Of a stretch of DNA of 39,768 bases, positions 13,618-26,168 are shown piece by piece (within the stretch, counting starts at the first letter, position 1; each line of letters starts with the position of its first letter). Source of the DNA: Lingula anatina. Its lineage: Eukaryota > Brachiopoda > Lingulata > Lingulida > Lingulidae. The notes beneath the pieces are model-generated. The model did no database searches, was not told the origin of the DNA, and saw nothing but the letters and a program-made list of their open reading frames with translations. Position numbers and translations under genes: made by a program. The stretch is taken from NCBI RefSeq assembly GCF_001039355.2, contig NW_019774125.1, positions 318,967-358,734 on the forward strand, written 5' to 3'.

Positions 13618-16600
13618 CTGAAAAAGGAAAGTAGTCCCGATTTAAAATACCAGCCTGAGGTTTACTGGCATCAATATCCAAATTTTTCTTCATTTTTAAT
13701 TTATTTATAACAAAGGTAACATTTTTCTGAATTAGACTGTTTGGATAATAAGCTATTATAAAGAGCCCATAATAAAAAAGGAAATTAAAATGAATGGTAA
13801 AGAACCAAAGGATCTATTAAGGAATGAACTCTCAATATCATGCAATTTTTGGGGAAGAGGAAATTACATAANAAAACAGATAAGTGAAAAATGGAGGTAA
13901 AGTTATAGTTGCGAATTCTATTTTTTTCTAAATCTCTGATGACAAAGTGATAAATGTAGGGCTTCATGCCTTGCTAGTATGGGGACGAAGTAACGAAGGT
14001 TTAGCATTTTCGGCAACGAAAGTTTTGAAAATGGCAATCTTTTACGGTACATTGGCATGTTATTACTACTAACAAAAGGGGTATTAAGAGATGCACGTTT
14101 ATTTCACTGAAACATTTTGTCCTCAACCTCAAGTATTTTTTTCACAATGCCTGGTAAAGAAGGTTTTACAAATTACTTTCTACATGTATGAGAGTGCAGT
14201 TTTGCCGTGTTCTGTCTAAAACATTTGACTATGTCCTGTCACCATATAGACTTACTCTTGCTCATAATGGATAAAACTAATCTGTGGATTTTATAAATGG
14301 CTAAAATATTTTTTAAAAGTGATAATGATAGAGGGATTACGATGGGCAACGATGGTCGTTCACAGCTGTAGGCACTGTCGCTGCTGTTAAACCTGTAATT
14401 ATGCTGTTATCTTTAAAAACAAAAGCAGTGTTTAATTACGTGTCAGGCTTCCTTCAATCTTGCTCTTGCGGATTCGAGCCGTGACGTTGTCGGTATGTGC
14501 TAAAATATTGACGAACTTTGATCTTTCGATAAGTCTCATGATTCAGAGAACAACCACACAGAAATATTCTCTAAGTGAAACTTCAGCTTTCGGATGTCCA
14601 TATCTGTATGTGTGTTTAAATCGATCATTAATCATTACATATTTCACTTAAAGGATTTGCGTTTAACTCCATCTCTCGAATTTTGTAGATCCACACTGTA
14701 CACTAGAGATATGCTTGAATCGATTCCCACCCTATAGACAGTATAGAAATAATCTATCAGAGGAAAAAAAGCATTTTAGAAAACCTCACCTAAATATGCA
14801 AAAATGAAGCGACAGATTTGGGTCACCTGGTACTGTGACGACATACAAGCCAAGGTTCTTTGATTTCAGCTGATACAGTGAAGTTAGGGAAGGTTGAAGG
14901 TTAAAGTGTGTTGCGCTAAAAAGGCACCAAAGGGTCTGGAATTCATATGTTTGCATTTCCAAAGAACTCAGGTTTGAAAAAAAAAGTGGGCAGATCAATC
15001 CTGTCTAGTGTCAAAAGAAACTTAACACCAACCAATTACTCGACACTTCGTTCTGACCACTTTGAAACGTTTACGAGCGGTACCTTGAGCTTTTTTCACA
15101 ACTGGGTATGGAAAATGCATATAACAGGCTTAGAAGAACAAACAAGATGTCACGTACAATATTTAGTTTTACCAAGCAGCCAGAGTCCGACAACTTATTG
15201 AACGGACCGAGTTTTTTTTTTTTTTTTTTTGTTTTATTGGACTGTCGGTACAGTAACTTTTTGAGAAGCTCCAGGCATTAAACAACGGTGTATATTGCTT
15301 AAACGAAAAGGAGTCAGCTTGTCTTAACCCCTGCCGTAAGTTTAGCAGCAAACGTCCATGTTATATTTCTCGACATATGGCTCGACACAAATGTACCTAC
15401 TGGCGTTATTCGCCCGCCAACGCAAGTGACTTTCTAATGTATCTACTGCGTAACGTCTTTGTCTTATAATTCAGAAAAAAGAAAAACAATTGATGAAAAA
15501 GCAACTCCCTGGCCTTTTTTCTATTTTTATTATGTCTTTTAATATACTAGTACTCTCCACGACGTACGCTCTGTGCCTAATTGTCGCTGCGCCCCATTAT
15601 TTGAACAACCCTCTACTATTCAGTTTCATTATACTGGTACAGATGTTGTTTCCTAGAAAGCTGAGGCACGAATTTGCCGACTGGACGACCTTATTATCAT
15701 TTCTGGTTTTAATTTGGATTAGAAGCACAAAAATTACTTTGAACAGCATGTTACACAACGCGTGACCTACTTCCAGTACGAAACTGCAGAAGTAGTGTAA
15801 TCAACGATGTCTGAGCAAACTTACCGATTTAGAGGCCTTCACACGGTGCGAGAGCTAAATTTATTCACATAACAGGCTGAGATAGTTTAATCAAAATAAT
15901 TCACAGACATGCCATTATTTGCAATCATGGGGCAAGTTAACGCGTTTCAATAAGGGAAACGTCATGTGACCGGTTTTCTATACAGATATATGTATGTCAG
16001 TAAATTCGACTTCATGACATATATTCCGTGTATTTTCTTGTGTGCTGTTATAAATACAAACCTATTAGCTTTATGGGCTCTGTCGTTTGCATTCGTTTAT
16101 CTTTACGGGTTTGGCAAGCGACTTTTGAAATGCATATTGCTGTCTTATGCGCCTTTCAAAAGACACAACCCCGGTAGCTGTCTCCCCGACACTGAGACAG
16201 TTTGGTCGGCCTAAACATATACGAACAAGTACTCTGTGTTTGAAATGTGATTTTTGATTGGGTCAGTTTAGTTTCTGTAACCTCCCCCCGCCCCACAATC
16301 ACACACGCACACAAACACAAAATGATTTTATTTGGAAAACTCCACCCTGCCTCCCGGTATTGTTAAATAAGCTCAAGTCATTCGACGCAGGATTTTACAC
16401 TAGTCGAGATCACCGTAATTAAATACTAGTTAAAGAATTGATTATACGGGAACCTGGCTTCACATGGCTTTAGGAAGGGGGGGGGGGGGTAACAGATACG
16501 TTAATTACCAGAAAGCAACACCTGATCTCCAATCAGTACATTGTCTAGTGCCATTGAAATATTATCCTCATGCCAGAATGAGACAAATTATAAGCAAAAT

Positions 16601-18164
16601 ACGGGAGATAATTTATATAAACGTAATGGCAGTAATAACAGAGCAGGGTTAAAGAGAGTGCTTTAAAGTTAAGGATTAAATTTTGAAACAATAACAAAAC
16701 ATTCCATTATGCGGTTCGGAGGCACAAATGGTTAGCATCTCGTGCATATATAAGGAATATTCTCCACTCCACCCCTAATATGCATTGCAGTTTTACTGTT
16801 TTTTATTAATAAATGGTGGTCGTTAGAGGTATTATGATTAAATTATTGAAACGAGTTGGACGCACTTTATTCTTAGCTCAATAATTTTAAATAGACACTA
16901 AGCGCTGAGCAATTTTTCTTTTAATATCATGAAATTTCTATATGCAATATCGGCGGTAATGGATGTCGTTTTATGTGCCTATAACTTCTACTTGATATAT
17001 TTGAAAACTGGGTTCAACATTTGGGTTTTATAAAAGTGATTTCGCCGAACGGTTCAAATGGGGCATACAACAAACGTTTTGGGACTGGGTTTAGCACCTA
17101 TTTTTAACCGTTAAATGATGGAAGTTTCAATTTATAATTAAAATTATAATTAAAATTATTAAAACCAAAAACTGAAAATTGGAGAATTAACAAATAGCCC
17201 TTGCTTTTGCGTATTCCTACCTGTATATCTCATTCATCGAAACATGCACTACATAAATACATAGCATTATAAGACAGGAAGATATTTTTCCTATTTATAG
17301 CTGCATGAGCTACAGAATGTTGATTTTGAGATCAACAAAAATAAAATGTTGGCCAGTCTTATCCTTTTGTTATTTACTTTAACATCTTGACCCAGGTCAG
17401 CGAAACGGTGCGGCACAGTGGCACGTGGTCAGTTTGCCGAAAAACAAAACTAATGCCTTCCGCCGGTCACCAAGTGTACATAATGTACGAGTACAGAATA
17501 TACATCACATAATTCTCTTAGTTATACTACTTGAAACTATATGCTGGCATTTGGTTAGTTTTTGTGACAAAAAATTGACTTTGTATGCATCTTTAAATAG
17601 AGATCTCTGCTTGAATAGATTGATTTACTGCTGTACATAAATATACATATTTACACTAAAAGCACCAATAATTGTGGAATAAAGTCAATGATAATTGTGA
17701 CAGGTGTGTCACCAGTGCCATCAAAACTGTATAAAGGAATATTACATTCTCAGACTGATTTGCCCTTTTAGTAGGTAAAGGGTGAATAATAGGATTAAAA
17801 AAAAGCAAATAAATACTAACAAAAATATTCACATTGTGTTGCTGAGCTTTCTTTTTTACTGATGGCAGACACTGACTTATCAAGTTGTTCAGTTAATAAC
17901 TTGGACACAAAAACTATGAAAATTGTCAATTTTCAGAATTCCACTTTATGAATGAATCTTTCAGATGTTACCATTCTGTTCTCCAAACCTCATCTTTTAG
18001 GTTGAAGGCGGGTTCCTGGAACAGAAAAGTGGAATTTTGGTTTTACTCAGAAATGATATTAAAATATATCATTTGATATAAAGAGGCACATTTTGTTCAT
18101 ATAGTCAATATAACCACAGGTACTGGAATAACAGTTCTGGCAATGTAGTACTTAGTCTAGATCA

Positions 18165-18198
<34 letters not shown>

Positions 18199-18625
18199 NN
18201 NNNNNNNNNNNNNNNNNNNNNNNNNNNNNNNNNNNNNNNNNNNNNNNNNNNNNNNNNNNNNNNNNNNNNNNNNNNNNNNNNNNNNNNNNNNNNNNNNNNN
18301 NNNNNNNNNNNNNNNNNNNNNNNNNNNNNNNNNNNNNNNNNNNNNNNNNNNNNNNNNNNNNNNNNNNNNNNNNNNNNNNNNNNNNNNNNNNNNNNNNNNN
18401 NNNNNNNNNNNNNNNNNNNNNNNNNNNNNNNNNNNNNNNNNNNNNNNNNNNNNNNNNNNNNNNNNNNNNNNNNNNNNNNNNNNNNNNNNNNNNNNNNNNN
18501 NNNNNNNNNNNNNNNNNNNNNNNNNNNNNNNNNNNNNNNNNNNNNNNNAAAAAAAAAAAAAAAACCCTTGCGTGCCCAACTTTCAATTTTTTTTTTTTTC
18601 CATTTAAATTTCCCCTTGGAAAAAA

Positions 18626-18680
<55 letters not shown>

Positions 18681-18813
18681 TACAACTTCACTGAACTAAT
18701 CCACTTCCCTTTTCAAAGTTCTTTCTTTCAAGCACAATGTAAAGGAACAGACACCAAATCATGTCACAAAAAAAAAAAAAAAAAAAAAATTACTCAATAC
18801 AATATCTCCTTAC
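13618..18813. other. Stretch where the TTLL9 5' exons are expected but not found
   Basis: I looked on the minus strand for the conserved N-terminal TTLL9 blocks (the FRNHYELTRK and WDF-W-CDV types) and did not find them. Plus-strand ORFs at 15493-15765 and 15966-16214 encode hydrophobic peptides with no recognised family. Other content is simple AT-rich sequence and poly-A tracts near the 350-base gap. The single N at 13872 is a possible join between unrelated contigs. Confidence 0.55.
18166..18789. other. Assembly gap flanked by poly-A tracts
   Basis: The gap at 18199-18548 (350 N) is bounded by poly-A on both sides (18166-18198 and 18549-18564). Further long A runs follow at about 18630-18678 and 18769-18789. 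The short sequence between them looks low-complexity. It lies just downstream of the ROCO stop codon, so it would form part of that gene's 3' UTR or the intergenic region. Confidence 0.9.
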
Positions 18814-19408
18814 TTACAGCAAGGCATTGCACACATGAGGGTAGCCATTGTCTCTGAGGCCCTCACAGAAAAGGTGGAAAGCTCGGTCACCTTTCCCAGG
18901 CAACATATCCAGAAGTCTTGCCACCATATCTGGGGTGTCTTCAGTTGAACCAATACATCTGATATCCTCCATCTCTCTGTCTGATAATACCTGGATATGG
19001 GAAATTCACCATTACCCATCACATAAGAAGATTTATTTTAAATTACATACAAGTAATACATTTTCCGTTAAACTTCATGAAATTCATGCTTGTACCATAC
19101 ATCTCACAGTTTTTTCATTGCATCATCTCAAACAAATTTCATCTTATCAAAATAGCAATTTCAGTTGATATCCATTTTATCATACCACTCTTGAATTCAT
19201 ACTGGTAGTTTCAATATTAATGGACCTATAAAGTATGAACATGTTATATATACAAATATAAGGATCTACATTATTGTAATGTGGCTTACCCCTTCCTGGT
19301 TGAGCCAATCTAAAATATTCTTTACGGCTGGTTCCGTTGTATCATGGACAATCTTCAGCCTCATTCTCTGCAAGGCTTCACGGTTGGTTCTGGTCATGAA
19401 CCCCAGGT
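18814..19408 (-). CDS. CARD-encoding exons of the ROCO gene
   Basis: Two exons (19290-19408 and 18814-18990) encode the CARD. Its start reads NREALQRMR, compare the HREAL of APAF1-type CARDs. The core contains WLNQEGVLSDREMEDI, then ARLLDMLPGKGDRAFHLF and CEGLRDNGYPHVCNALL. The intron inside the domain is phase 0; the intron joining it to the large LRR-ROC-COR exon is phase 1. The stop TAA (18814-18816) overlaps a perfect donor GTAAGT. If that donor were used, a tail of a few residues would be encoded further downstream. I take the unspliced stop as the simplest end, because CARDs commonly end with a similar leucine pair. Confidence 0.88.
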
Positions 19409-22400
19409 CTGAAACAATAAATATTAATACCCCCTTTACACTGGACAGCGTCCTTTCTGCGACCATGAAATTTGGCATCGCTGTGGTCTTAATAAGGAGG
19501 CAAGAGCACTGATTTTGTATCAGAATGAATGCTCAATGATCGGCCAGTTGTCGGCACGTAAAATATTACAATTTTTAAACTCTCAATACTGCTGGACGCA
19601 GAAACGACGCCGTCTACTGTAAAGGGGGCTTAAGTAATTGCTTACAAGAAGTAATTTTGCTGATCTTAACTTTACACTCTCAGTAGGTGAAACTGTGGGC
19701 TAGTTCTTGTTGACATGGGTACGTTAACAACTTTTAGTCTTAGACAATCAGACACACTGTATAGTTGGGAACACCATTTTAATTTTTTTTCAGTAATCAG
19801 TAAATGCTTCATATCGAACAAAGACATATAAGAATTACCTGGTGCATATGGGGTCACCAGGAAGGCAGGAATCAAACAGGAGGGAGGGGCATTCTGGCAT
19901 GGAAAGTTTTCTGCTGTGACTTCATATTGCTTCAGGACTTCTGCTGGGAATCGAGTGCAGTTGTCTTCAGCCACCTGTGTTTGAACACAGTGAGGGCACA
20001 CAAGGTACATATCACATATCACACCAGGCCATTCTCTGTCCACAAACATGCCCATCTGCTCGGACATCTTAATCAAGAACGTCCACATTGGAGGAAGTCG
20101 GGGCCCTCTGATGGCAAACACTATACGGTTGCTGGAGCGCCTCAGGAGGATGTGGTCGTGTGCCACCTGTGAGACGATACCATCCAGCCAATCTTCACGA
20201 GTTGTCTTGAAGATGCCCAGATGTTTGTGAAGTGCCACGGAGGTTCTCTCAAAGAAACCAATGGGACATGGCACATTGAAGTGTACTTCCAAGGTCAGCT
20301 GTGTCTGTTCAGGGGGCACCTGGTCTGGCCAGCGGGTTGCCAAGGTATCAGGGATGTCAGATGTCAACAACCAGGGGAAATGAAGGCTGAGGCTACCACC
20401 TTCAATCTCTGGAGGTACTTCATAGCATAGCTCCAGGTGAGTAAGCAGACAACGCATGGTATTCACCTCTTGGTCCTTCATCTTGAAATCATCCCAAAGG
20501 CACTGAAGAAGTTCTTCACTGACGATCCCCCGCCGCAGTAAATCTTCTTTCACTTCTTTAAGTTTGGCTGGTGTAAACCGAAATTGGTAAGGCGGGGTGT
20601 TTGGGTTCACAACCTCTGCCATATCATGACGGAAAACAGCCTTGAGGAGTTCTAACACGATCTCTTTCTTGTGGAAGATGGTGTGGCGAAGACTGTTGCT
20701 GTCCTCAAACCACATCACATGACCTGCCTCTTTCATGTAAGCCATGACATCATCAGCATTTACGGTGGTCCACAGTCGCTGCAGCCCTGCACCATCCAAG
20801 TAAATAGGTGGCTCCAGTTGAGCCCTAAGTACAGCATCAACCATGTCAAACCAGGTTTCTGGTAGAATGACCCCTCTGTCTCGCGCCAATTCTTGAAGGT
20901 ACTGGTCAAGTTGATCAATGCCCTGTTTAGTCTTTGAGCTGATTACATAGGGCTGGGGTGCAACTGTAGGGAGCTTCGTGAGCAGAGTCTCCACCTGGGC
21001 TTTCTTTTCTTCATATGCCATCTTCAAAGCCTCCCCTTCTTCAGTTTGAAAATTTGGTAGCTGTTCTACCCTGCGTATCTTTGTCGCTATACTATGAGCT
21101 TGCGCCTGCAGGCTTCCTTGTCGGTTTGTCAACAGTGTTTCCATGGCGTTATTAAGGTGAGCAATCTTCCTTTCTATATCCTCGTCAGTGCAAATATCAG
21201 CATGTGTTGCCACTGGGATGAGATGTGCCTCTGGTGCCTTCCCAAGAACACATTCAATCCACGAACCAACCAAAATGTCAAAGGAGTTCTCCTCATACAC
21301 TTTAAGGTCTAAAACCAACAGCACCACAGCCCTTGGGGTGAGGAAGAAATTGGGAACTATTCTATAAACTTCATGCCCTCCAAAATCATTGATATGGAGG
21401 CTGACTTCCTCCTGTGGGGTATATGTCACCTGGTCTACCACTCTTGTCCTATCCGCCATTGCAGTGAGACTGGATTGTCCCGAGGTGAGGGTTCTCACAA
21501 GGCTGGTTTTCCCAGCTGTAGTTTCACCCAATACGTGGAGTTGTAATCGCGCAGTCTTAATGGCACGAGATGCTCGGAGATCTCTGAGGTAGCGGTGAAT
21601 TGCTTCAATGCCTCTCTCACAAACAGACACTGGAGGCTGAATGAGGGGGTTTTCATCAAGTGACAATCCCCGTTTGATTATGTCCTTCTCGAGCAGATGC
21701 TTCAGCTGGTCAAACATCTCTGGAAGATGTCTTAGTTTGTTCTTCGATAGGTCTAATGTTCGGAGTAGACTAAGGTGGCAAACTTCATCTGGTAACTCTG
21801 TCAGTTTGTTCCCTCCCATATACAACTCTCGTAGTTTGAACAAATTTCCGATCTCACCAGGGATTCTTCTTAATGCATTTTCATGAAAAGACAAAATTTC
21901 GATATTTGAAAGTTCACTTTGACAAATGGGCATTATGTCACATATGGCATTATGGGCGCAGTATAATTTGCATAAAGCCACCAAATGTACAATTCCATCT
22001 GGTATTGCAGTAATCTGGTTGCCAGACAAATCCAATTCTTTCAAACTGACGAGATCTTTTATATCTTGTGGAATTTCTGTAATTTGGTTCCCATTAAGAT
22101 ATAAAAATTCAAGCTTCTTCATCTCTTTGCAGCAGATTTCCTCGAATGATGTCAAATTTGCATTGGATAGAGAAATCCTTCCCAGATTCTTTAGATTCTT
22201 AATCTCTTTTGGTATGCCATGAAGCTTATTTGAACCAAGGTGGAGACTTTCCAAAGATGATAAGCTACAGAGCTGTACAGGGAATGATGTAAGCTTATTG
22301 TTTGTAATGTTCAAATACTTCAGTTTTGGCAGATTTTGTATACTATCAGGAATATCAGTCAATCTGTTGTTCTCTAGGTTGACATCCTCTAGTGCAGCAA

Positions 22401-23564
22401 TATTGAAGAGAGCATCTGGTAGACTTTCAACCTGAGCCTTAGGCAAATGCAGTTTATAAAGCCGTGTCAAGTTTTGAATTTCTTCAGGTATTGAGATTCC
22501 ATAAACACCATATCCCAAATGTAACACACGTACATTCTGACATTTACCTATGGAAGGAGGAAGCAAGTTGTCATCTATAAGGATAAGATAATCAATGGCA
22601 TTCCATTCTTGGATTTCTTTCAATTGTTCATCACTGTGATGTTTTTCCCTATCAATCTGTAAAAGGGTGTGAAGCCTTTCCCGCATCATTTTTAACCAGC
22701 CAATTCTTGACTCTGTCATATATCTTACATATTCTGGTGAGACTACTCCTTCCACTGAATCATCAGAATTTCTAGCTTTTAACCCAAGCCTTCTTCCTGC
22801 TCTGGATAAAAGTGATCCTTAATGAACAAAAAAGAAGACCAGGTTATTATTCATATAATTTCTTTGATATGTTTCATGTTACTATATTCATCTTCAGCAA
22901 TAATTTTAAAAGCATCATATTGATTTTGTTCATGAATGATATACTTTCTAATTGACAACTAGGCAAAAAATGAGCTAGAATTAGAGAAATGTACAATGAA
23001 AAACATACTGAATTCTCTCTCTAATACTGTTTTTTTCTTCATAAAATTTTTAATCTTAAAGTGAACTTTAAAGAAAATTAAATATTCTATATTTTTGGGA
23101 AAAGATTTCAATTCAAATGACAATATGAAAATTTAATACATTTAAAAAGCATAAATATATTTCATCAGAAATATATTATCAAATTCATAAACATACATAC
23201 CAAAAGAATCCATAAAAGATGGCTTCTTTTTCCTTTTCCTTCTTCCCTGAATATGAATAAGTTAAAGACTTTAAAATATGTACGTAGCTACTGTATAAAA
23301 TGCCAATATATGTTACGAAAATACCCTTACTGGTACCCTATATAGTAAGCTATCAAATTTATTAAATCTACTATAAAAACAACATAGTTTTGTAATATTA
23401 TTGTATACCTGTTGTGAAATTTCTACATCACCCTCTTTTAATTGCATGCATTTTCCACCTGTCACCTGCAACACATCACTATCTACCTCTGTTTCCATGG
23501 CCCTGGGCTCCGATTCTGCTGTACTCTCAGGGTCTGGATCAGGGAAAGGGTCAGACGTTGCCAT
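18814..23564 (-). CDS. LRR-ROC-COR protein with C-terminal CARD (ROCO family), complete
   Basis: Exons: 23409-23564, 23201-23246, 19839-22817, 19290-19408 and 18814-18990; phases agree, giving about 1158 residues. The start ATG has a strong context (CCAACATGG). Layout: acidic N-terminus, a basic run (GRRKRKKK, about 53-60), some 12-13 leucine-rich repeats (158-460) and a Roc GTPase with P-loop GETTAGKTS (498-506), DFGG (545-548) and THAD (605-608). COR follows (about 719-970), then a CARD (about 1064-1158). There is no kinase domain after COR, so it is not LRRK. It resembles the MFHAS1-type ROCO branch with an added death-fold domain. GTP switching is expected to control CARD-mediated recruitment; the partner is unknown. 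No signal peptide or membrane segment is visible, so it is probably cytosolic. Confidence 0.93.
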
Positions 23565-24320
23565 GTTGGATTCAAAACTTCCTCAATCCAAGCATTCTAA
23601 AAAGTAATGCAAATACAGTACATGTACTGGTACAGGTACTAGTATGTCAGGGCATGCAGGAGTTCTTCGGAAGAAGCCGTCTATTTCAAGCACTGATTCG
23701 ATCTACTTGTAGTCAGCGTAAAACCTGTACGAGACACTTGTAGGTGTATTACTATACTGGGTTGTACTAGATCACATATTTTTTAAAATATCTATCTACA
23801 CTGTCAGAAATAAATATGGTTGTGGGAGCGAGTCATTGCGCTATTTAAAGAAGCACTGGCGTACAATATAAGTGTGCAAACTAAGACAAAAATTACTTTA
23901 GTTAACACCTAAAACCCGTAGTAAAGGGTATTTAAATAACTCACGATTTCGAATCTGCTGCGATCTACAAGTCTTACAGGGGAATCCCTCCCTCTTCAAG
24001 CTCGGTGAAGCGTGACTGAGCATTAAGGTGCCGGATACAGGGTTGAAGATTGGCCTAGTTTCCACACTTGAAGACGGATGCATTTGGGTTCACAACTAGA
24101 TCGCAACTAACACATTTTAAAATTATGGTCAGGGTGATACCTTTGCTTAGTTATTACCTGCAAATTTTCTTCGGGCGTATATATTTTTTCCTGTTGCTTG
24201 CTCTTTTTTAAGTACACAAAATTCAAATTTATTACTGCATTTCTGCTGAGGTTAATGGTTGAACAAACACAGGAAGCTGGCGGGTGGGCGGGGGAATCTC
24301 GTAATCGAACCAGCAGCATT
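23565..24320 (-). promoter_or_regulatory. Probable 5' UTR and promoter side of the ROCO gene
   Basis: Upstream of the start codon lies a possible splice acceptor (TTTTTAG ending near 23597). Beyond it is a less AT-rich stretch that ends in a good donor match (CCCCT then GTAAGA at 23977), so an untranslated first exon ending at 23978 is plausible. A 7-codon upstream ORF (23572-23595) ends 7 bases before the start codon. No TATA box is obvious. Limits are inferred. Confidence 0.3.
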
Positions 24321-26168
24321 TTGTTTAGTCTGAATTTTTATTCAAACACACCCATTTTTTCTTTATTTAATACATAACAGGCACATTTAATTGAAGTCAA
24401 TAAAATATGTTAAGTTTTTGCAAATAATACCAGTATAATCTTCTCTCAAAATGTTTTTGTAATTTTTGAATTGTGATTGATTACAATAATGCATATTGTG
24501 TGTTTGTACGTAATAATGAAATGAATAATGAAATATTTAATTCATTTCGTATCAAATGACCATATACTGTAAAGAAAGTGCCAGCTAGGGCCGTATATAA
24601 ACCAAATATTTATCATAATTGTTGGTATTTCTCTTAAAGAAAACCAAAGTCTGAAGTTTTTATCATATAGATTTATTCAAACAATGAAAAATTGATACTT
24701 TCCACAGTATCTTCCTCTTCTTGGAATGTCATACATGTACCATAATTAGATTATCCATTAGGATGAACACTTTAAACATTGACTGACTGACCAGTTCAAG
24801 TTAACAAGTTGATCTTATTCTTATATACACATTTCATTTATACTTTATAATTATATATTAATATATACAACAGATATAACATCAACACCAACCAATCCTG
24901 TGGTAGTATTTCCAACTTAATGTGGCATTTAAGAAATATGCACAACAGAAACTTTTGTTATAAGAAACTATTGCAAATTCACAGTACTTTCTGTCTTCAA
25001 ACTTATATGCTTATAATGCTGAATAAAGAACACATTAAACATAAAATTTCAAAGCTACAAGAAATTGAATCAGATCAACATAAAAACAAACCTCAGAGTT
25101 CCTTTCCAATTCTGCTGGAAGGGAATTTAAAGAATTACCCTATTTTTTCATTCATTATGAAGAAATCCAACCCTCTCCCAGGGCCACTGATTTATCTTGT
25201 ACATTTTTTGCACAAGAGAATCACAGAGGAGAATTGTGTCATGAATTAGCAAGAGAAATACCTGTGAATATCTACTGTGGTGAAAAATCAACCAGTGACC
25301 CCAGTGGAGGATAGGGAACTCAAGAAATCCCCCAACATGACTATTCATGGCCGGGAAATCCAGGAGTCCTCCAGCATGACTATTCATGACAGGAAAATCC
25401 AGGAGTCCTCCAGCATGACTATTCATGACAAGAAAATCCAGGAGTCCTCCAGCATGACTATTCATGACAGTGAACATGAAGAATTTCCCTGCACTAGGGG
25501 AATTCCCTTATTAACAACAATTTAAGTAAAACAAGAAGAATGGCTAGTATTATGATTAATTATTCATTCAGACTTTAATCACAATACTCAATGCAACTGA
25601 TCAGTAGTCTTGTTTGGGTAAACACAATATGGGGTCTTTATTTAGCACATCTCATAAACCAAATTTTTCTTCGGTCATGTTAACTTTATTCCTCAATAAA
25701 AAAGTTTGCCTCACACTTCCATCTCTATAATTTGAGTGCTTAAATTATCACAGACAAATAATAAGTTTCAAACACCTTAATATAATTTCAAATGGGGAAC
25801 CATAAATTACAAAAATAACTATGTAGTTACTATAACATCTACAGTGTTGAGTATAGATGCATGCTACAACACCATACTTTGTTGACAGTTCCTATTCTTA
25901 ATGCAACAGTTTGCCTGTCTATATATTCCTGAACCAATAATTGCAAAAGCTTATTCCTCCCATCAGCAACCATTCTAGACCCATTTAGTAACTTAAATGA
26001 AAATGTAAAGAAATTTTTTAAAAAATCCCATCTGGACGGAAGTTATCATCAGATTCTATAAGCCATTTGCTGTATATTCTTTTAAAAATGGGTCACCAAC
26101 ATAAAAAGAGCATAAACATTAAAATAAAATAAAATAAAATAAATAAATACAACATTTCTAGAGTCAAT
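24321..26168. other. Intergenic stretch between DYNC2I1 and the ROCO gene
   Basis: The right part should be the DYNC2I1 3' UTR; candidate minus-strand AATAAA signals lie at 25637-25642 and 25685-25690. A 39-bp minisatellite occupies 25336-25470. Otherwise AT-rich sequence with no supported exon. Plus-strand ORFs of 82-109 codons here have no recognisable family. Confidence 0.6.
25336..25470. repeat. 39-bp minisatellite, about 3.5 copies
   Basis: Units begin at 25336, 25375, 25414 and (partial) 25453, each starting CATGACTATTCATG and containing ATCCAGGAGTCCTCCAG. The unit is 13 codons long and is open in at least one frame on each strand (MTIHDRKIQESSS on plus; MNSHAGGLLDFPV on minus). It lies downstream of the DYNC2I1 stop, so a non-coding 3' UTR or intergenic minisatellite is the likelier reading. 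Confidence 0.9.

Noticed and set aside
17968-18015. Possible terminal exon of the ROCO gene (acceptor TTCCAG, short ORF to a stop)
   Set aside because: The CARD frame already stops at 18814-18816. In the phase imposed by the overlapping donor this exon adds only about six residues. Kept only as an alternative-splicing possibility.
18152-18586. ORFs made of Phe runs and unknown residues
   Set aside because: Translation of poly-A tracts through the 350-base gap.
19804-22222. Several plus-strand ORFs of 60-122 codons
   Set aside because: Antisense shadows of the 2,979-nt ROCO exon; no independent family resemblance.
18814-23564. Assignment as LRRK1/2 or as a vertebrate MFHAS1 orthologue
   Set aside because: No kinase or WD40 follows COR, and MFHAS1 has no CARD; only the ROCO family call is safe, so no gene symbol is given.
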